From: Closterium sp. Naga37s-1
Taxonomy: Eukaryota > Streptophyta > Zygnematophyceae > Desmidiales > Closteriaceae
Reading direction: 5' to 3'
Assembly: GCA_947471745.1 (NCBI GenBank)
Contig: CANJKZ010000461.1
Coordinates: forward strand, 501,001-565,000
Length of the DNA stretch: 64,000 bases
Made by a program: the position numbers and the translations under genes
In this document: piece by piece, positions 23,830 through 33,450 of the stretch
Position numbering within the stretch: the stretch's first letter is position 1
Layout: the number at the start of each line of letters is the position of its first letter
Notes under the pieces: generated by a model
What the model was told of the DNA's origin: nothing
What the model saw: only the letters and a program-made list of their open reading frames with translations
Databases searched by the model: none

Positions 23830-24816
23830 ATGGCTCGGCTCATCGTCGCCATCGCTCTCAGCCTCATGCTGTGTCTCACCGTCGTTTCCGCGCGTCCCGA
23901 CGGACAGTCGGACCTCGCAGCGGCCAAGGAGGCCCTGAGGAAACAGGGCTCCTTCAAAACCTTCCTCAAGCTACTCAAAGACTCCGGTGCGTGATTTTTT
24001 TGGGAGTTTCAAATACTAGGGCTCAGAGCTTTCGGTGCGTGTTTCCCCTTACCTCCCCCAGCAACGTCCGCATTCCCTCTTTCTCTTACGCACCACCCTG
24101 CTCCCCCCCCCCCCCGCAACGCCCTCCCGCAACCACCCCTTCCGCCCCGTCATTCTTACGCTAGAACTACTGGCATCACTTCCTTCGATTATTGTACCAT
24201 TCGTGCCCTACACCGCATTTCCTCCAAAGGCTGGTCATACATAGTTTGCCTTCTTTCCTTCAACAACACTTTTGGCTTTCCGCCGTTCGGTATCATTAGA
24301 CCTTTCTGGCTTGGTCATATTTCCCCGAGTTAATATGTGATCGTTTTCCCTAACCTTACCTCAACTCTCCCCCCCCTCCTCCCCCTCCCTCTCTCCCCTC
24401 CCTCCCCCTCCGCAACAGGCTTTGAGTCTATCCTCGCTCGTTACATTCAGACCCAACCGGTGACTCTCCTCGTCCCCACCGATCGCGCGTTCGCGACGCT
24501 CCCGCTGCGCGTCAAATCGCAGCTCTCCGGCTCCAAGCTCATCAAGCTCCTCGAATACCACATGATCCTGCAAAAGCTTCCCGTCGGCTTCCTCCGCCGT
24601 GCGCAGCCCGGAGCGCGCTTCCGCACCGTGTACGGCGTGCAGCTAGTTAAGCAGAAGTCGGCTCTTAAGAACACGGTGATTTTCTCCCCGCCCGGCGCGA
24701 ACGACGCGACGCAGATGGCGGTGATTACCTGGGGAGACGTTGCCGCGGCGAAGCTGATTCTGCTGTGCGTTCATGGCACTAACGGCGTGTTGTTGCCTCC
24801 TAACGTTTTCTTCTAA
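23830..24816 (+). CDS. Secreted fasciclin (FAS1) domain protein
   Basis: Two coding exons, 23830-23986 and 24419-24816, join in phase 1 to give 184 aa. The ATG at 23830 opens a clear signal peptide (MARLIVAIALSLMLCLTVVSA), so the product should enter the secretory pathway. Residues from about 30 form one FAS1 domain: KTFLKLLKDSGF, then the hallmark TLLVPTDRAFATLP, followed by LLEYHMI. FAS1 domains are known to mediate adhesion at the cell surface or in the wall. The protein is short for plant fasciclin-like arabinogalactan proteins; no Pro-rich arabinogalactan region is obvious, and the C-terminus (GVLLPPNVFF) looks like the end of a FAS1 domain rather than a GPI signal. The single intron (432 bp) carries no exon duplication, unlike both neighbours. 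The 3' end converges on the SLC44 gene. Confidence 0.85.
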
Positions 24817-25320
24817 GCTGCCGTAACTCCCGAGGGGTGGTTAGATTTGCGCAACGCAAGATGCGACTTGTCCCGACTCGGACCGGACTCGACCCCACCC
24901 GACCGGACTAGACCCGGTCCCCTTCTTCTGCTTGTTACTGTTCTCCTTTCTCAGGTTTCTTTCTTCTCCTTGTTGTTTTGCACCACTTATCTGAGGTTTC
25001 TTTCATTCTTGTCCTTCGCTAGGCGTCCTTGTGGACCTGCCGTACCTTTAATGATTACCACATTGCTTTGTAGTTTGTTCCGCAATGCGTAGACTGATGA
25101 ACTGAACAGGCGGTATGCTTTACTGATTTAGCCATTTCAATATATGCATCTGCATGATTATTTTAGCAGAGGTGCAATTTTTAGTTTATTGCAAACCTCC
25201 ATGACCTGTGAAGGAGCTCATTCGACCCTCCCTACAAGCCTGAAGGTTACCTTAGCACGGTACCCTGATTAGCACTCGGCAGCTAGCTAATGCTGGCACT
25301 TGAATATCATTTACAGTGGT
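24817..25320. other. Convergent intergenic region
   Basis: Holds the 3' flanks of the fasciclin gene (+) and the SLC44-like gene (-). No gene or RNA is recognised. Confidence 0.6.
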
Positions 25321-25324
25321 TGAC

Positions 25325-25625
25325 ACAGTGGTTGGCACCCCTCCAACATGGCCGTCTGATGCCAGGCTGGGAGGCAGAGGTTTGCCACTGCGGTGCAGTG
25401 CGGTACTGTAACACGTGAAGTGGCCGGCTGCTTTTGTCATGTTGCGGCACCCCTCCAACAATACCATCTGATGCAAGGCTGGGCAGAAGCGGCTTGCCAC
25501 TGCGGTGCTGTAACATACGAATGAAGCGGGTGGCTGGTTTTGTCATGTTGCCGGCACCCCCCCAACAAGACCATCTGATGCCAGGCTGGGCGGCAGCGGC
25601 TTGCCGCTGCGGTGCTGTAACCGCT
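25325..25625 (-). repeat. Three copies of the SLC44 gene's 3' end
   Basis: About 110-bp units at roughly 25337, 25448 and 25556 repeat the end of the last SLC44 exon, including the part encoding SGKPLPPSLASDG. The copy nearest the rest of the exon supplies the stop at 25543. Confidence 0.75.
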
Positions 25626-28600
25626 GGTGGAGCGTGTCTAGCAACTGGGCGGCAAACTCAGCGTCGACGCAGCCAATGAGAGTCGGGTCCTCTGCTGCTG
25701 TGACATAGGTCGCTGTGACTGCTCCCTCCACCACTGATAGCACCACACCCGCCTGTGGGAATGTAAAAGACACAGCAAGTGGAGGGAAGGAAGAGATCGG
25801 AGTGGGGTCCTCTGCTGCTGTGACGTAGGTCGCTGTGACTGCCCCCTCCACCACTGATAGCACCACACCCGCCTGTGAAGAGAGAAGGGACAGGGAAAGG
25901 CTTCAATGAGGAAAGGCTGTGACATGGGTCGTTGTGACTGCCCCTCCACCACTCACCATTGCCACTCCTGTGACGATCCCCATCGCCCCAATCACCACCA
26001 CCAGCTCTTGAGCCACGTACCACCCCCACACACCCGCTGCCGTCCTGGCCACCATCACCACCGCACTCAATCGCACTCAAATATCCGGCACTCACCATTG
26101 CTGCTCCTGTGACGATCCCCATCGCCCCAATCACCACCACCAGCTCTTGAGCCACATACCACCCCCACACGCCCGCTGCCGTCCCAATCCCCACTCACCA
26201 TCACCACCGCACTCCATCGCACTCAATCTCACTCGATCTACCGCCTCCAACCAATCCAACACTCCCACCACTCACCATTGCCGCTCCTGTCACGATCCCC
26301 ATCGCACCAATCACCACCACCAGCTCTTGAGCCACGTACCACCCCCACACACCCGCTGCCGTCCCTGCCAGCCACCATCACCACCGCACTCAATCGCACT
26401 CAAATATCCGGCACTCACCATTGCTGCTCCTGTGACGATCCCCATCGCCCCAATCACCACCACCAGCTCTTGAGCCACGTACCACCCCCACACACCCGCT
26501 GCCGTCCCTGCCAGCCACCATCACCACCGCACTCAATCGCACTCAAATATCCGGCACTCACCATTGCTGCTCCTGTGACGATCCCCATTGCTCCAATCAC
26601 CACCACCAGCTCTTGAGCCACGTACCACCCCCACACGCCCGCTGCCGTCCCCGCCACCATCGCCGCCAGCATCACGGCCATGAGCAGCACGGCGCCTGAG
26701 AGGTCGTATGCTATCACTGCTTCTACTCCTGTGGATTGAAAGAGCTCCCATGCATCGACCGACGAGCGATTGAAACTCCTCCCGTACATGGCCAGCTGCG
26801 GGGGTGAGGGGGGGACGGGAAAGACTGTGGCATTCGCAGGACCATTGCTGCCAGCATCACGGCCATGAGCAGCACGGCCCCTGAGAGGTCGTATGCTATC
26901 ACTGCCTCCACTCCTGTGGATTGAAAGAGCTCCCATGCATCGACGGACGAGCGGTTGAAACTCCTCCCATACATGGCCAGCTGGCAGAGGGGGAAGGGTA
27001 GCAGGGAGGAGAAGAAGGCGGGATTAGCAGCAGCAGCATGGGTAAGAGCAGCTGCCGTCCCGGCCACCATCGCCGCCAGCATCACAGAAATGAGCAGCAC
27101 GGCCCCTGAGAGGTCGTATGCAATCACCGCCTCCACTCCTGTGGATTGGAACAGCTCCCATGCAACTCAAGATTGCTGCACGGACCATGCATCCTTGAAG
27201 CACAGTCACAACACATGCTTAACACATGCATCTCTTGTTTTGAGTCGACTCAAATCACAACACATGCTTAACACATGCATCTCTTGATTTGAGTCGACTC
27301 AAGTCACAACACATGCTTAGCACATGCATCTCTAAAGTGCCTCAACATAATGTAACAAGCTGAACGCGTTGAAGGCACGGGTGAGAGCTTCAATGAAGTT
27401 AAATGCAAGGTTAAAGATGAGGAAGAAACACTCGTTGGCAATGTTTTGAGGCGCCTCACAAGGGCTTGCACTCACCGTGACAAAGCCGAACGCGTTGAAG
27501 GCACGGGTGAGAGCTTCAATGAAGTTAAATGCAAGGTTAAAGATGAGGAAGAAACACTCGTTGGCAATGTTTTGAGGCGCCTCACAAGGGCTTGCACTCA
27601 CCGTGACAAAGCCGAACGCGTTGAAGGCACGGGTGAGAGCTTCAATGAAGTTAAATGCAAGGTTAAAGATGAGGAAGAAACACTCGTCGGCAATGTTCTG
27701 AGGCGCCTCACAAGGGCTTGAACTCACCGTGACAAAGCCGAACGCGTTGAAGGCACGGGTGAGAGATTCAATGAAGTTAAATGCAAGGTTAAAGATGAGG
27801 AAGAAACACTCGTTGGCAATGTTTTGAGGCGCCTCACAAGGGCTTGCACTCACCGTGACAAAGCCGAACGCGTTGAAGGCACGGGTGAGAGCTTCAATGA
27901 AGTTAAATGCAAGGTTAAAGATGAGGAAGAAACACTCGTTGGCAATGTTTTGAGGCGCCTCACAAGGGCTTGCACTCACCGTGACAAAGCCGAACGCGTT
28001 GAAGGCACGGGTGAGAGCTTCAATGAAGTTAAATGCAAGGTTAAAGATGAGGAAGAAACACTCGTTGGCAATGTATTGAGGCGCCTCACAAGGGCTTGCA
28101 CTCACCGTGACAAAGCCGAACGCGTTGAAGGCACGGGTGAGAGCTTCAATGAAGTTAAATGCAAGGTTAAAGATGAGGAAGAAACACTCGTTGGCAATGT
28201 TTTGAGGCGCCTCACAAGGGCTTGCACTCACCGTGACAAAGCCGAACGCGTTGAAGGCACGGGTGAGAGCTTCGATGAAGTTGAATGCAAGGTTGATAAT
28301 GAAGAAGAAGCACTCGTTGCCGATGCACCATGAACGCACTCCCCGGATCTGAGAGTGGGAGTAGTGAGGGTGAGGTGAAGTCGAAAGCGAGGTTGATAAT
28401 GAATAAGAAACACTCGTTGCCGATGCACCATGAACGCACTCCCCGGATCTGAGAGTGGGAGTAGTGAGGGTGAGGTGAAGTCGAAAGCGAGGTTGATAAT
28501 GAAGAAGAAACACTCGTTGCCGATGCACCATGAACGCACTCCCCGGATCTGAGAGTGGGAGTAGTGAGGGTGGGGTTGACAATGAAGAAGAAGAAGCACA

Positions 28601-31600
28601 GGTTGGCTGTGCGCCAGGAGCAGACACCAGGGAGGTCCTGGTCTCTTTTGAGTCGACTCAAAAGTAGACTCAAAAGTCGACTCAAAAGTCACCTCCTTTT
28701 GAGTCGACTCAAAAGACGAAGCACTCGTTGGCTGTGCACCAGGAGCGTACACCAGGGAGGTCCTGATCTCACCTCCCTCCTTTCACACCCCTGATCTAGA
28801 GCGGCATGATGGCATGGGTGTGAAAGGAGGGAGGGGAGAGGCAGGCACAGTTGGGGGTGGACAGGTTAGGTGTGAGTTTTCTTAAGAAGAAACGATCATA
28901 AACACCCGCATTGACTGTTTTTTGAAGAAATGACCGATCATGGCTGTCTTTTTCTCGTAAAACAGTCATGCGATGCGACTGTTCTTGAAAATTCTAAGAA
29001 AACACTTGCACCACACACGCATGCCCGTGAGCACTCGGGTGATTTTTGCGGCGCCTAAAAAATCGCCTCAAAACTCGCCTCAAAACTCGCCTCAAAACTC
29101 GCCTCAAAAATCGCCTCAAATATCGCCTCAAATATCGCCTCAAATATCGCCTCAAAGACCACCTCAAAACACCCGCGCCACACATGCATGCCCGTGAGCA
29201 GCACTCACATCCCATGCATGCCCGTGAGCAGCACTCACATCCCATGCATGCCCGTGAGCAGCACTCACATCCCATGCATGCCCGTGAGCAGCACTCACAT
29301 CCCATGCATGCCCGTGAGCAGCACTCACATCCCATGCATGCCCGTGAGCAGCACTCACATCCCATCCCAGATGACTTTCAATCCTCACCATCCATCGGAT
29401 CACGTGAATCGGAGGGCTGAAAAGCGACCCGTAGCAGATACTCCCAAGGCCAATCAGAGCATGCCACGTGGCCTCCAGAGTGATCCGCCCTGGCGCCAGC
29501 TGGAACTGCTGGGGTGGCACCGCTGCACCCCCCCGCCCCTCCTCCGCTGCTGACGCCCCCTCCCCTGCCGCCGCTGAGCTGGCGTTCTGCTCTGCTGAGC
29601 TGGCGGCGAACCACGCTGACATCACGCCAGCTGTCACCACGTGGACCATGTTGCAGACGACCGCCGCCGTCCAGAAGATGCTCATGGCGAAGAGCTGACG
29701 TGGCAGAGAGGGGGGGGATTGGTAGGGCAAGTGGGTATGTTGGAAATCAGACCAGAACATGGAAATGAGTTATGATTTGACTCAAAACGACCCCCCTTCC
29801 TCCATTTTTCGCCTTTTCCTTCCCCCACCCTTCACCGGCGGCACTACTCACCAGCTTTGCCTGGTCCTGCCCCGACACGCCGAAAGGAAGACGACCATCC
29901 AGTTGATGCATGACCCCCCTACCCTTGCTCCCCCACCTTTCCACCCTGATAATCCCTCACCAGCAGAATCCACCACCGCTCCAGCTTTGCCTGGTCCTGA
30001 GCCATGATCCCCGACACTGATAATCCTCATATTTTGCGTACTTTTCCCGTCCCCAATCAACCCTCACCAGTAATATCCACCATCTTTCCAGTTTAGCTTG
30101 GTCCTGAGCCATGATCCCCGACACGCCGAACGTCCACACGCCCATCCACGTGGCAAGCAGCAGCGCTGCCACGTGGGCGAAGAGGATCAGCAGAGGGAAA
30201 CCCCGAGCGAATCCCAGAGCTCGTCTCACAACCAGCATGGTGTATGCGATTCTGCAGGAGGTGGAGTGGGGAAAAAGGGGGAGGGCGCGGGAAGGGGTGG
30301 TGGGGAAGGGCGCGGGGGTTTGGGCGTTGGAACAGAGGACTAACAGGAGGAAGCCCTTGTAACGAGGTGACTTTTGAGTCGACTCAAAAGTCACCAGGAG
30401 GAAGCCCTGGGCAAAGCCCAGCGCTCGTCTCACAACCAGCTGGGTGTATGCGATCTGATGGGGGTGAAGGGGGAGGGGAGGGGAGAGCCGGGGTAAAACG
30501 GCGCGGGGAATGGTGGGGGGAAGGGCGGGGGAGAACGTCGAGGGGGGAGGGGAGAGGGCGAAGAGGATCAGCAGCGGGGGAACCCCAGGGTAATTCCAAA
30601 GCTCGTCTCTGGCCAGCATGGTGTAGACATGTATTAGAGTTATACTCGCTTTACGAACTCGTTAATAGCACATAGCATAGCGTACACTCACCTATCCACC
30701 ACCGCAATGGCGTATACGAATTGCAGCACAGCGCCTACAGCGAAGAAGATCCCCCAAGCACATGCTCGTTATAACCCACCTCGTTAGTAGAACATAACAA
30801 CGCGTACAGTCACTCACCTATCCACCACCGCGATGGCGTATACGAATTGCAGCACAGCGCCAATAGCGAAGAAGATCCCCCAAAAGTACTCCTTATCCCA
30901 GAAGCAGAAAACGCTAACTACTGCTATATACGTCGTTAGCACATGCACTACCACTTTAATCGCCATGTTAGTGTAGAAAAATAGTAGCTGTAACAAGACC
31001 GTCCCAGCTGCTAGCGCCACCGCTGCTGCTACCATCAGAACCGGCCAGAAGTCCTTCGTAGAGTACTTTTGATCCGTCCCGCTACTGCTACTATTGCTAG
31101 GAGGCGGAATCGTCCACCGCGAACAACCGATTCGAACCGACGCGTATCCCGTGCCGACCAGACATGCTACGAACAGAACCAGGAAGAGAAGATCGTGCGG
31201 TCTCCGCGGTTTCCGGATCGACGGATCTAAGGACGGCAGCGGCCGGCCGGCACGGAGACCACTAGAAACGCGACTCGACGGGTGGGCGGAGTCTAGCGAG
31301 TGGTGACTAAAAGGCGAGGAAGATTCCCGGGCGGAAAACCCATGCGCGGAAGAAAACGAGTCTCGCGGGGAGAAAAACGTGTCCCCCGCAGCGTCGGAAG
31401 GGGGAGTTGCGGAGGGGGAAGCGTCGGGGCGGGCTAGCGGCGGAACGGCCGCGGGGCTGCCGCCGCGCGCGAAAGGCGCGAAGGCGGACGGCGGAAGCGG
31501 GGAGATGGCGGAAGAGGAGGGTCGTTGCGGGGGCGCGAGAACGATCACGGCGGGCGTTGCGCCTGGCGCGGTGGCGAGCGGCGCGGCGGCGGCGGCGGCG

Positions 31601-31884
31601 GCTGCGGCGTCGAGGCGCGACATGTGAGAGTTACCACCCGGTGCGACGCCATATCTATGCCCTGCGGCTCGATATGCGGTTTCAGACGCGGCTCGAGATG
31701 TCGGCGCCGCGATCGCCGCTCCAGGAACCGCAGGCGCTGCTGCTGATGGTGGTACTGCTGACGGTGTGGATGACACGTGGGTGGCGGAGGAAGACGAGGA
31801 CACGTGGCTGGCGGTTTGCTGAGAGTGTGACGTGGCGGATGACGAGTCTGACGTGGAGAATAAGTCGGTTAAACGCCAACCCAT
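25543..31884 (-). CDS. SLC44/PNS1 choline-transporter-like membrane protein
   Basis: Six coding exons on the minus strand (31884-30818, 30251-30068, 29694-29389, 28348-28232, 26795-26562, 25752-25543) join with matching phases to exactly 706 codons, stop included. The 230-residue cytoplasmic N-terminus is Ser/Ala/Pro-rich. About ten hydrophobic segments follow, the first at about residue 231 (DLLFLVLFVACLVGTGYASV). Family hallmarks are LGSICYGSL in exon 3, EALTRAFNAFGFVTV in exon 4, and MYGRSF plus DAWELFQSTGVEAV in exon 5, matching the SLC44/CTL/PNS1 family (PF04515). Metazoan members transport choline and plant members act in membrane traffic and sieve-plate development; the substrate here is unknown. 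Every internal exon has extra partial copies with acceptor or donor. It lies head-to-head with NOP53. Confidence 0.9.
25640..25960 (-). repeat. Three copies of the last SLC44 exon's start
   Basis: On the minus strand, copies encoding VVEGAVTATYVT, each after an acceptor-like CACAG or similar, lie at about 25752, 25875 and 25950. Only the lowest-coordinate copy continues to the stop. Confidence 0.75.
25950..26660 (-). repeat. Five copies of the SLC44 exon 5 donor side
   Basis: Minus-strand copies of GVWGWYVAQELVVVIGAMG with a GTGAGTG donor end at about 25957, 26097, 26275, 26418 and 26562. Units are about 140-180 bp. The one at 26562 joins the rest of exon 5. Confidence 0.85.
26780..27165 (-). 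repeat. Upstream partial copies of SLC44 exon 5
   Basis: The exon start (LAMYGRSFNRSSVDAW) with its acceptor is duplicated at about 26985-26837. A further fragment (STGVEAVIAYDLSGAV) is at about 27160-27050. These lie upstream of the complete exon in the direction of transcription. Confidence 0.8.
27190..27330. repeat. 49-bp repeat with GAGTCGACTC palindrome in each junction
   Basis: Three units containing CACAACACATGCTTA and CACATGCATCTCT. Palindromes lie at about 27237-27254 and 27286-27303. Confidence 0.85.
27345..28231 (-). repeat. 126-bp array, seven donor-side copies of SLC44 exon 4
   Basis: Minus-strand units encode EALTRAFNAFGFVTV followed by a GTGAGTG donor, and the palindrome-like TTTTGAGGCGCCTCA lies between units. 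The GGCGCCTCACAAGG landmark is at about 27451, 27577, 27702, 27828, 27955, 28081 and 28206. Confidence 0.9.
28290..28600 (-). repeat. Acceptor-side copies of SLC44 exon 4
   Basis: On the minus strand the acceptor CTCTCAG plus ATCCGGGGAGTGCGTTCATG is present three times, ending at about 28348, 28456 and 28552. Units are about 85-105 bp. The copy at 28348 belongs to the complete exon. Confidence 0.8.
28588..28771. repeat. Duplication bracketing a palindrome cluster
   Basis: A segment with GTTGGCTGTGC and ACCAGGGAGGTCCTG occurs on both sides of a cluster of AGTCGACTC palindromes at about 28645-28715. Confidence 0.85.
28772..28834. repeat. 19-bp perfect inverted repeat
   Basis: Arms 28772-28790 (CCTCCCTCCTTTCACACCC) and 28816-28834 are exact reverse complements with a 25-bp spacer, a potential hairpin inside SLC44 intron 3. 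Confidence 0.85.
29044..29175. repeat. 12-bp TCGCCTCAAAAC repeat at a duplication junction
   Basis: About nine units, TCGCCTCAAAA(C/A) grading to TCGCCTCAAATA, after a GGCGCC palindrome core at about 29050. The flanks (CCACACACGCATGCCCGTGAG and its variant at about 29177) are copies of each other. Confidence 0.8.
29186..29366. repeat. 30-bp tandem repeat, six units
   Basis: The unit is CCCGTGAGCAGCACTCACAT plus CCCATGCATG. Read on the minus strand each unit contains GATGTGAGTG, which resembles a donor, just downstream of the real exon 3 donor at 29388. Confidence 0.9.
29845..30110 (-). repeat. Donor-side copies of SLC44 exon 2
   Basis: The 3' part of exon 2 (AQDQAKLERWW or similar) with a GTGAGGG donor lies at 30068. 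Copies lie at about 29962 and 29853 further along the transcript. Confidence 0.75.
30345..30625 (-). repeat. Acceptor-side copies of SLC44 exon 2
   Basis: The exon 2 start (VVRRALGFA.GF) recurs at about 30452-30377 and 30620-30545. The first is separated from the true exon by the 30-bp palindrome. Confidence 0.75.
30366..30395. repeat. Perfect 30-bp palindrome, best copy of the family
   Basis: The left half is GGTGACTTTTGAGTC and the right half is its exact reverse complement, centred between 30380 and 30381. Direct copies of AGGAGGAAGCCC lie on both sides. Confidence 0.95.
30690..30865 (-). repeat. Duplicated 3' end of SLC44 exon 1
   Basis: The exon 1 end with its donor (CACCTATCCACCACCGC on the plus strand) occurs at about 30810-30875 and again at about 30687-30757. 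Confidence 0.85.
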
Positions 31885-33450
31885 GGCGGAGATTATATCG
31901 GAAAACTAGTAAAAAAATGTCAAAGAATCGTGGGGTGGAGATTACGAGTTTGTGATAATGAAGCTAAAGCGGGTGCTTGCACTATGCAACACCCAATTCC
32001 CGCGAAATGCGCATTGTACTACGATATAGCGGCTGGTAGATTTCTGTCTGTTGGTAAAAATAGCCTCAACATCGACCTATGGCCAGACTGTTTACTACCT
32101 AAGACTCGCAAAGGCCACCTAAAGACGTCTTTATATTCGGCTACTACCGATGACGTGACGAGGAGCCTCACGATCAATCTATCGCAAAATCGCGACTCCG
32201 ACCTAGGGATTGACGCGGACTGAGGCGTCTCGGAACTCATTGACTAACGGCGAGACAGCTACCAACAAACTGGCGGGTAAATCCATACGGCCACGTTGGC
32301 GACACGTGTATCTAATCGCGACTCGCGCCGCGCCGCTCCGCAGGTGGATCTCGTGATGGTGTGCAGTGAGGTGGAGTTAGCTCCACACTTAAGGCGCGGA
32401 GGGAAAGGAATAGTCGCGATGCAAGAACCAGAAACAGAGAAACAATGAGCAGCCACTAATAGATAACGAAAATTACGGTAGACAAGTAACAGCTACTGTT
32501 GGGTCTGGTGAGTGTTGCTCCTAGCATAGTGCCCCTTTTCGAGATCTCTCCTTTCCTGTCTACGTATCACGGTTTTGTTCGGTAAGTTACGGTCCAGAGC
32601 CATGTTAATTACAACCGTCTGGTACCCCGTTCAAACTAGGCGAACCGGACCGGACTGAACAATCCGCAGACAAACTCGGGGGATAATTCGTGTAGGCCAC
32701 AGCCTGGCCCTCCCTGACAGCCGTGCTTTTGGCTGTGCTGTGCAGCCGTCAAACATTCAAGCACCTGTGCGCTGATTGATCCGCTGCTGCTGCCGCGCAT
32801 TTGGTTGGGTTCGTTCCCGTAACCAGGCAAACTGCTTGCCGCTTGGTTGAGACAGTATACAACCGTTCTAAAACGTACAGTTTCGCACATGATCGTATCG
32901 ATTCAGGGAATTGCATATGGATGTCAGAGATTTGGACGGCTGGGATGGGGTTCCGTGCCTCCTCGACTTGGAGGAAGAGCACACGAAAGTGTTCCCGTGG
33001 CAGCGGGTGACGTGTGCATGCATGCGAAGCTCGAGCAGCTTATCCAATCACGTTCCAAGATTTTCCGCTGGAAACGACTGCGAACAGACTGGCGTACCTC
33101 CACCACACCACGATGATGTCACCATTATGATAGTGTACTAGATGGTTCGATATACGATGTTGAAGTGTTCTGCTCTTACAAGGTTTCCGCCCAACCCACT
33201 CAAGTGTTTTATAATGAAACGTCTCCTTGCTCTCGTGCAATTCATCCCCCTTCCCAGTCTGTTCCCCAGGAGTCCGAAAGAAAGCATCGTCGAGTCTGTG
33301 AGAAAGCATAGTGACACATCTCCCTTGGCAACACTCGTCGTGTCAGCCTGCAGCAAGCAGCCTTTCCTGTCGCCTTAGAAAAGCAGCGCACCCGATTCGC
33401 CCTAAAAACGTAATTCCCCCGTTCTTGTAAGCTCCGGTAGTTTTTGACGC
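31885..33450. promoter_or_regulatory. Shared head-to-head upstream region of SLC44 and NOP53
   Basis: A 1.57-kb interval between the two divergent start codons. It must hold both promoters unless one lies within a transcribed part. I see no convincing TATA element, no gene and no tandem duplication. Confidence 0.45.
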
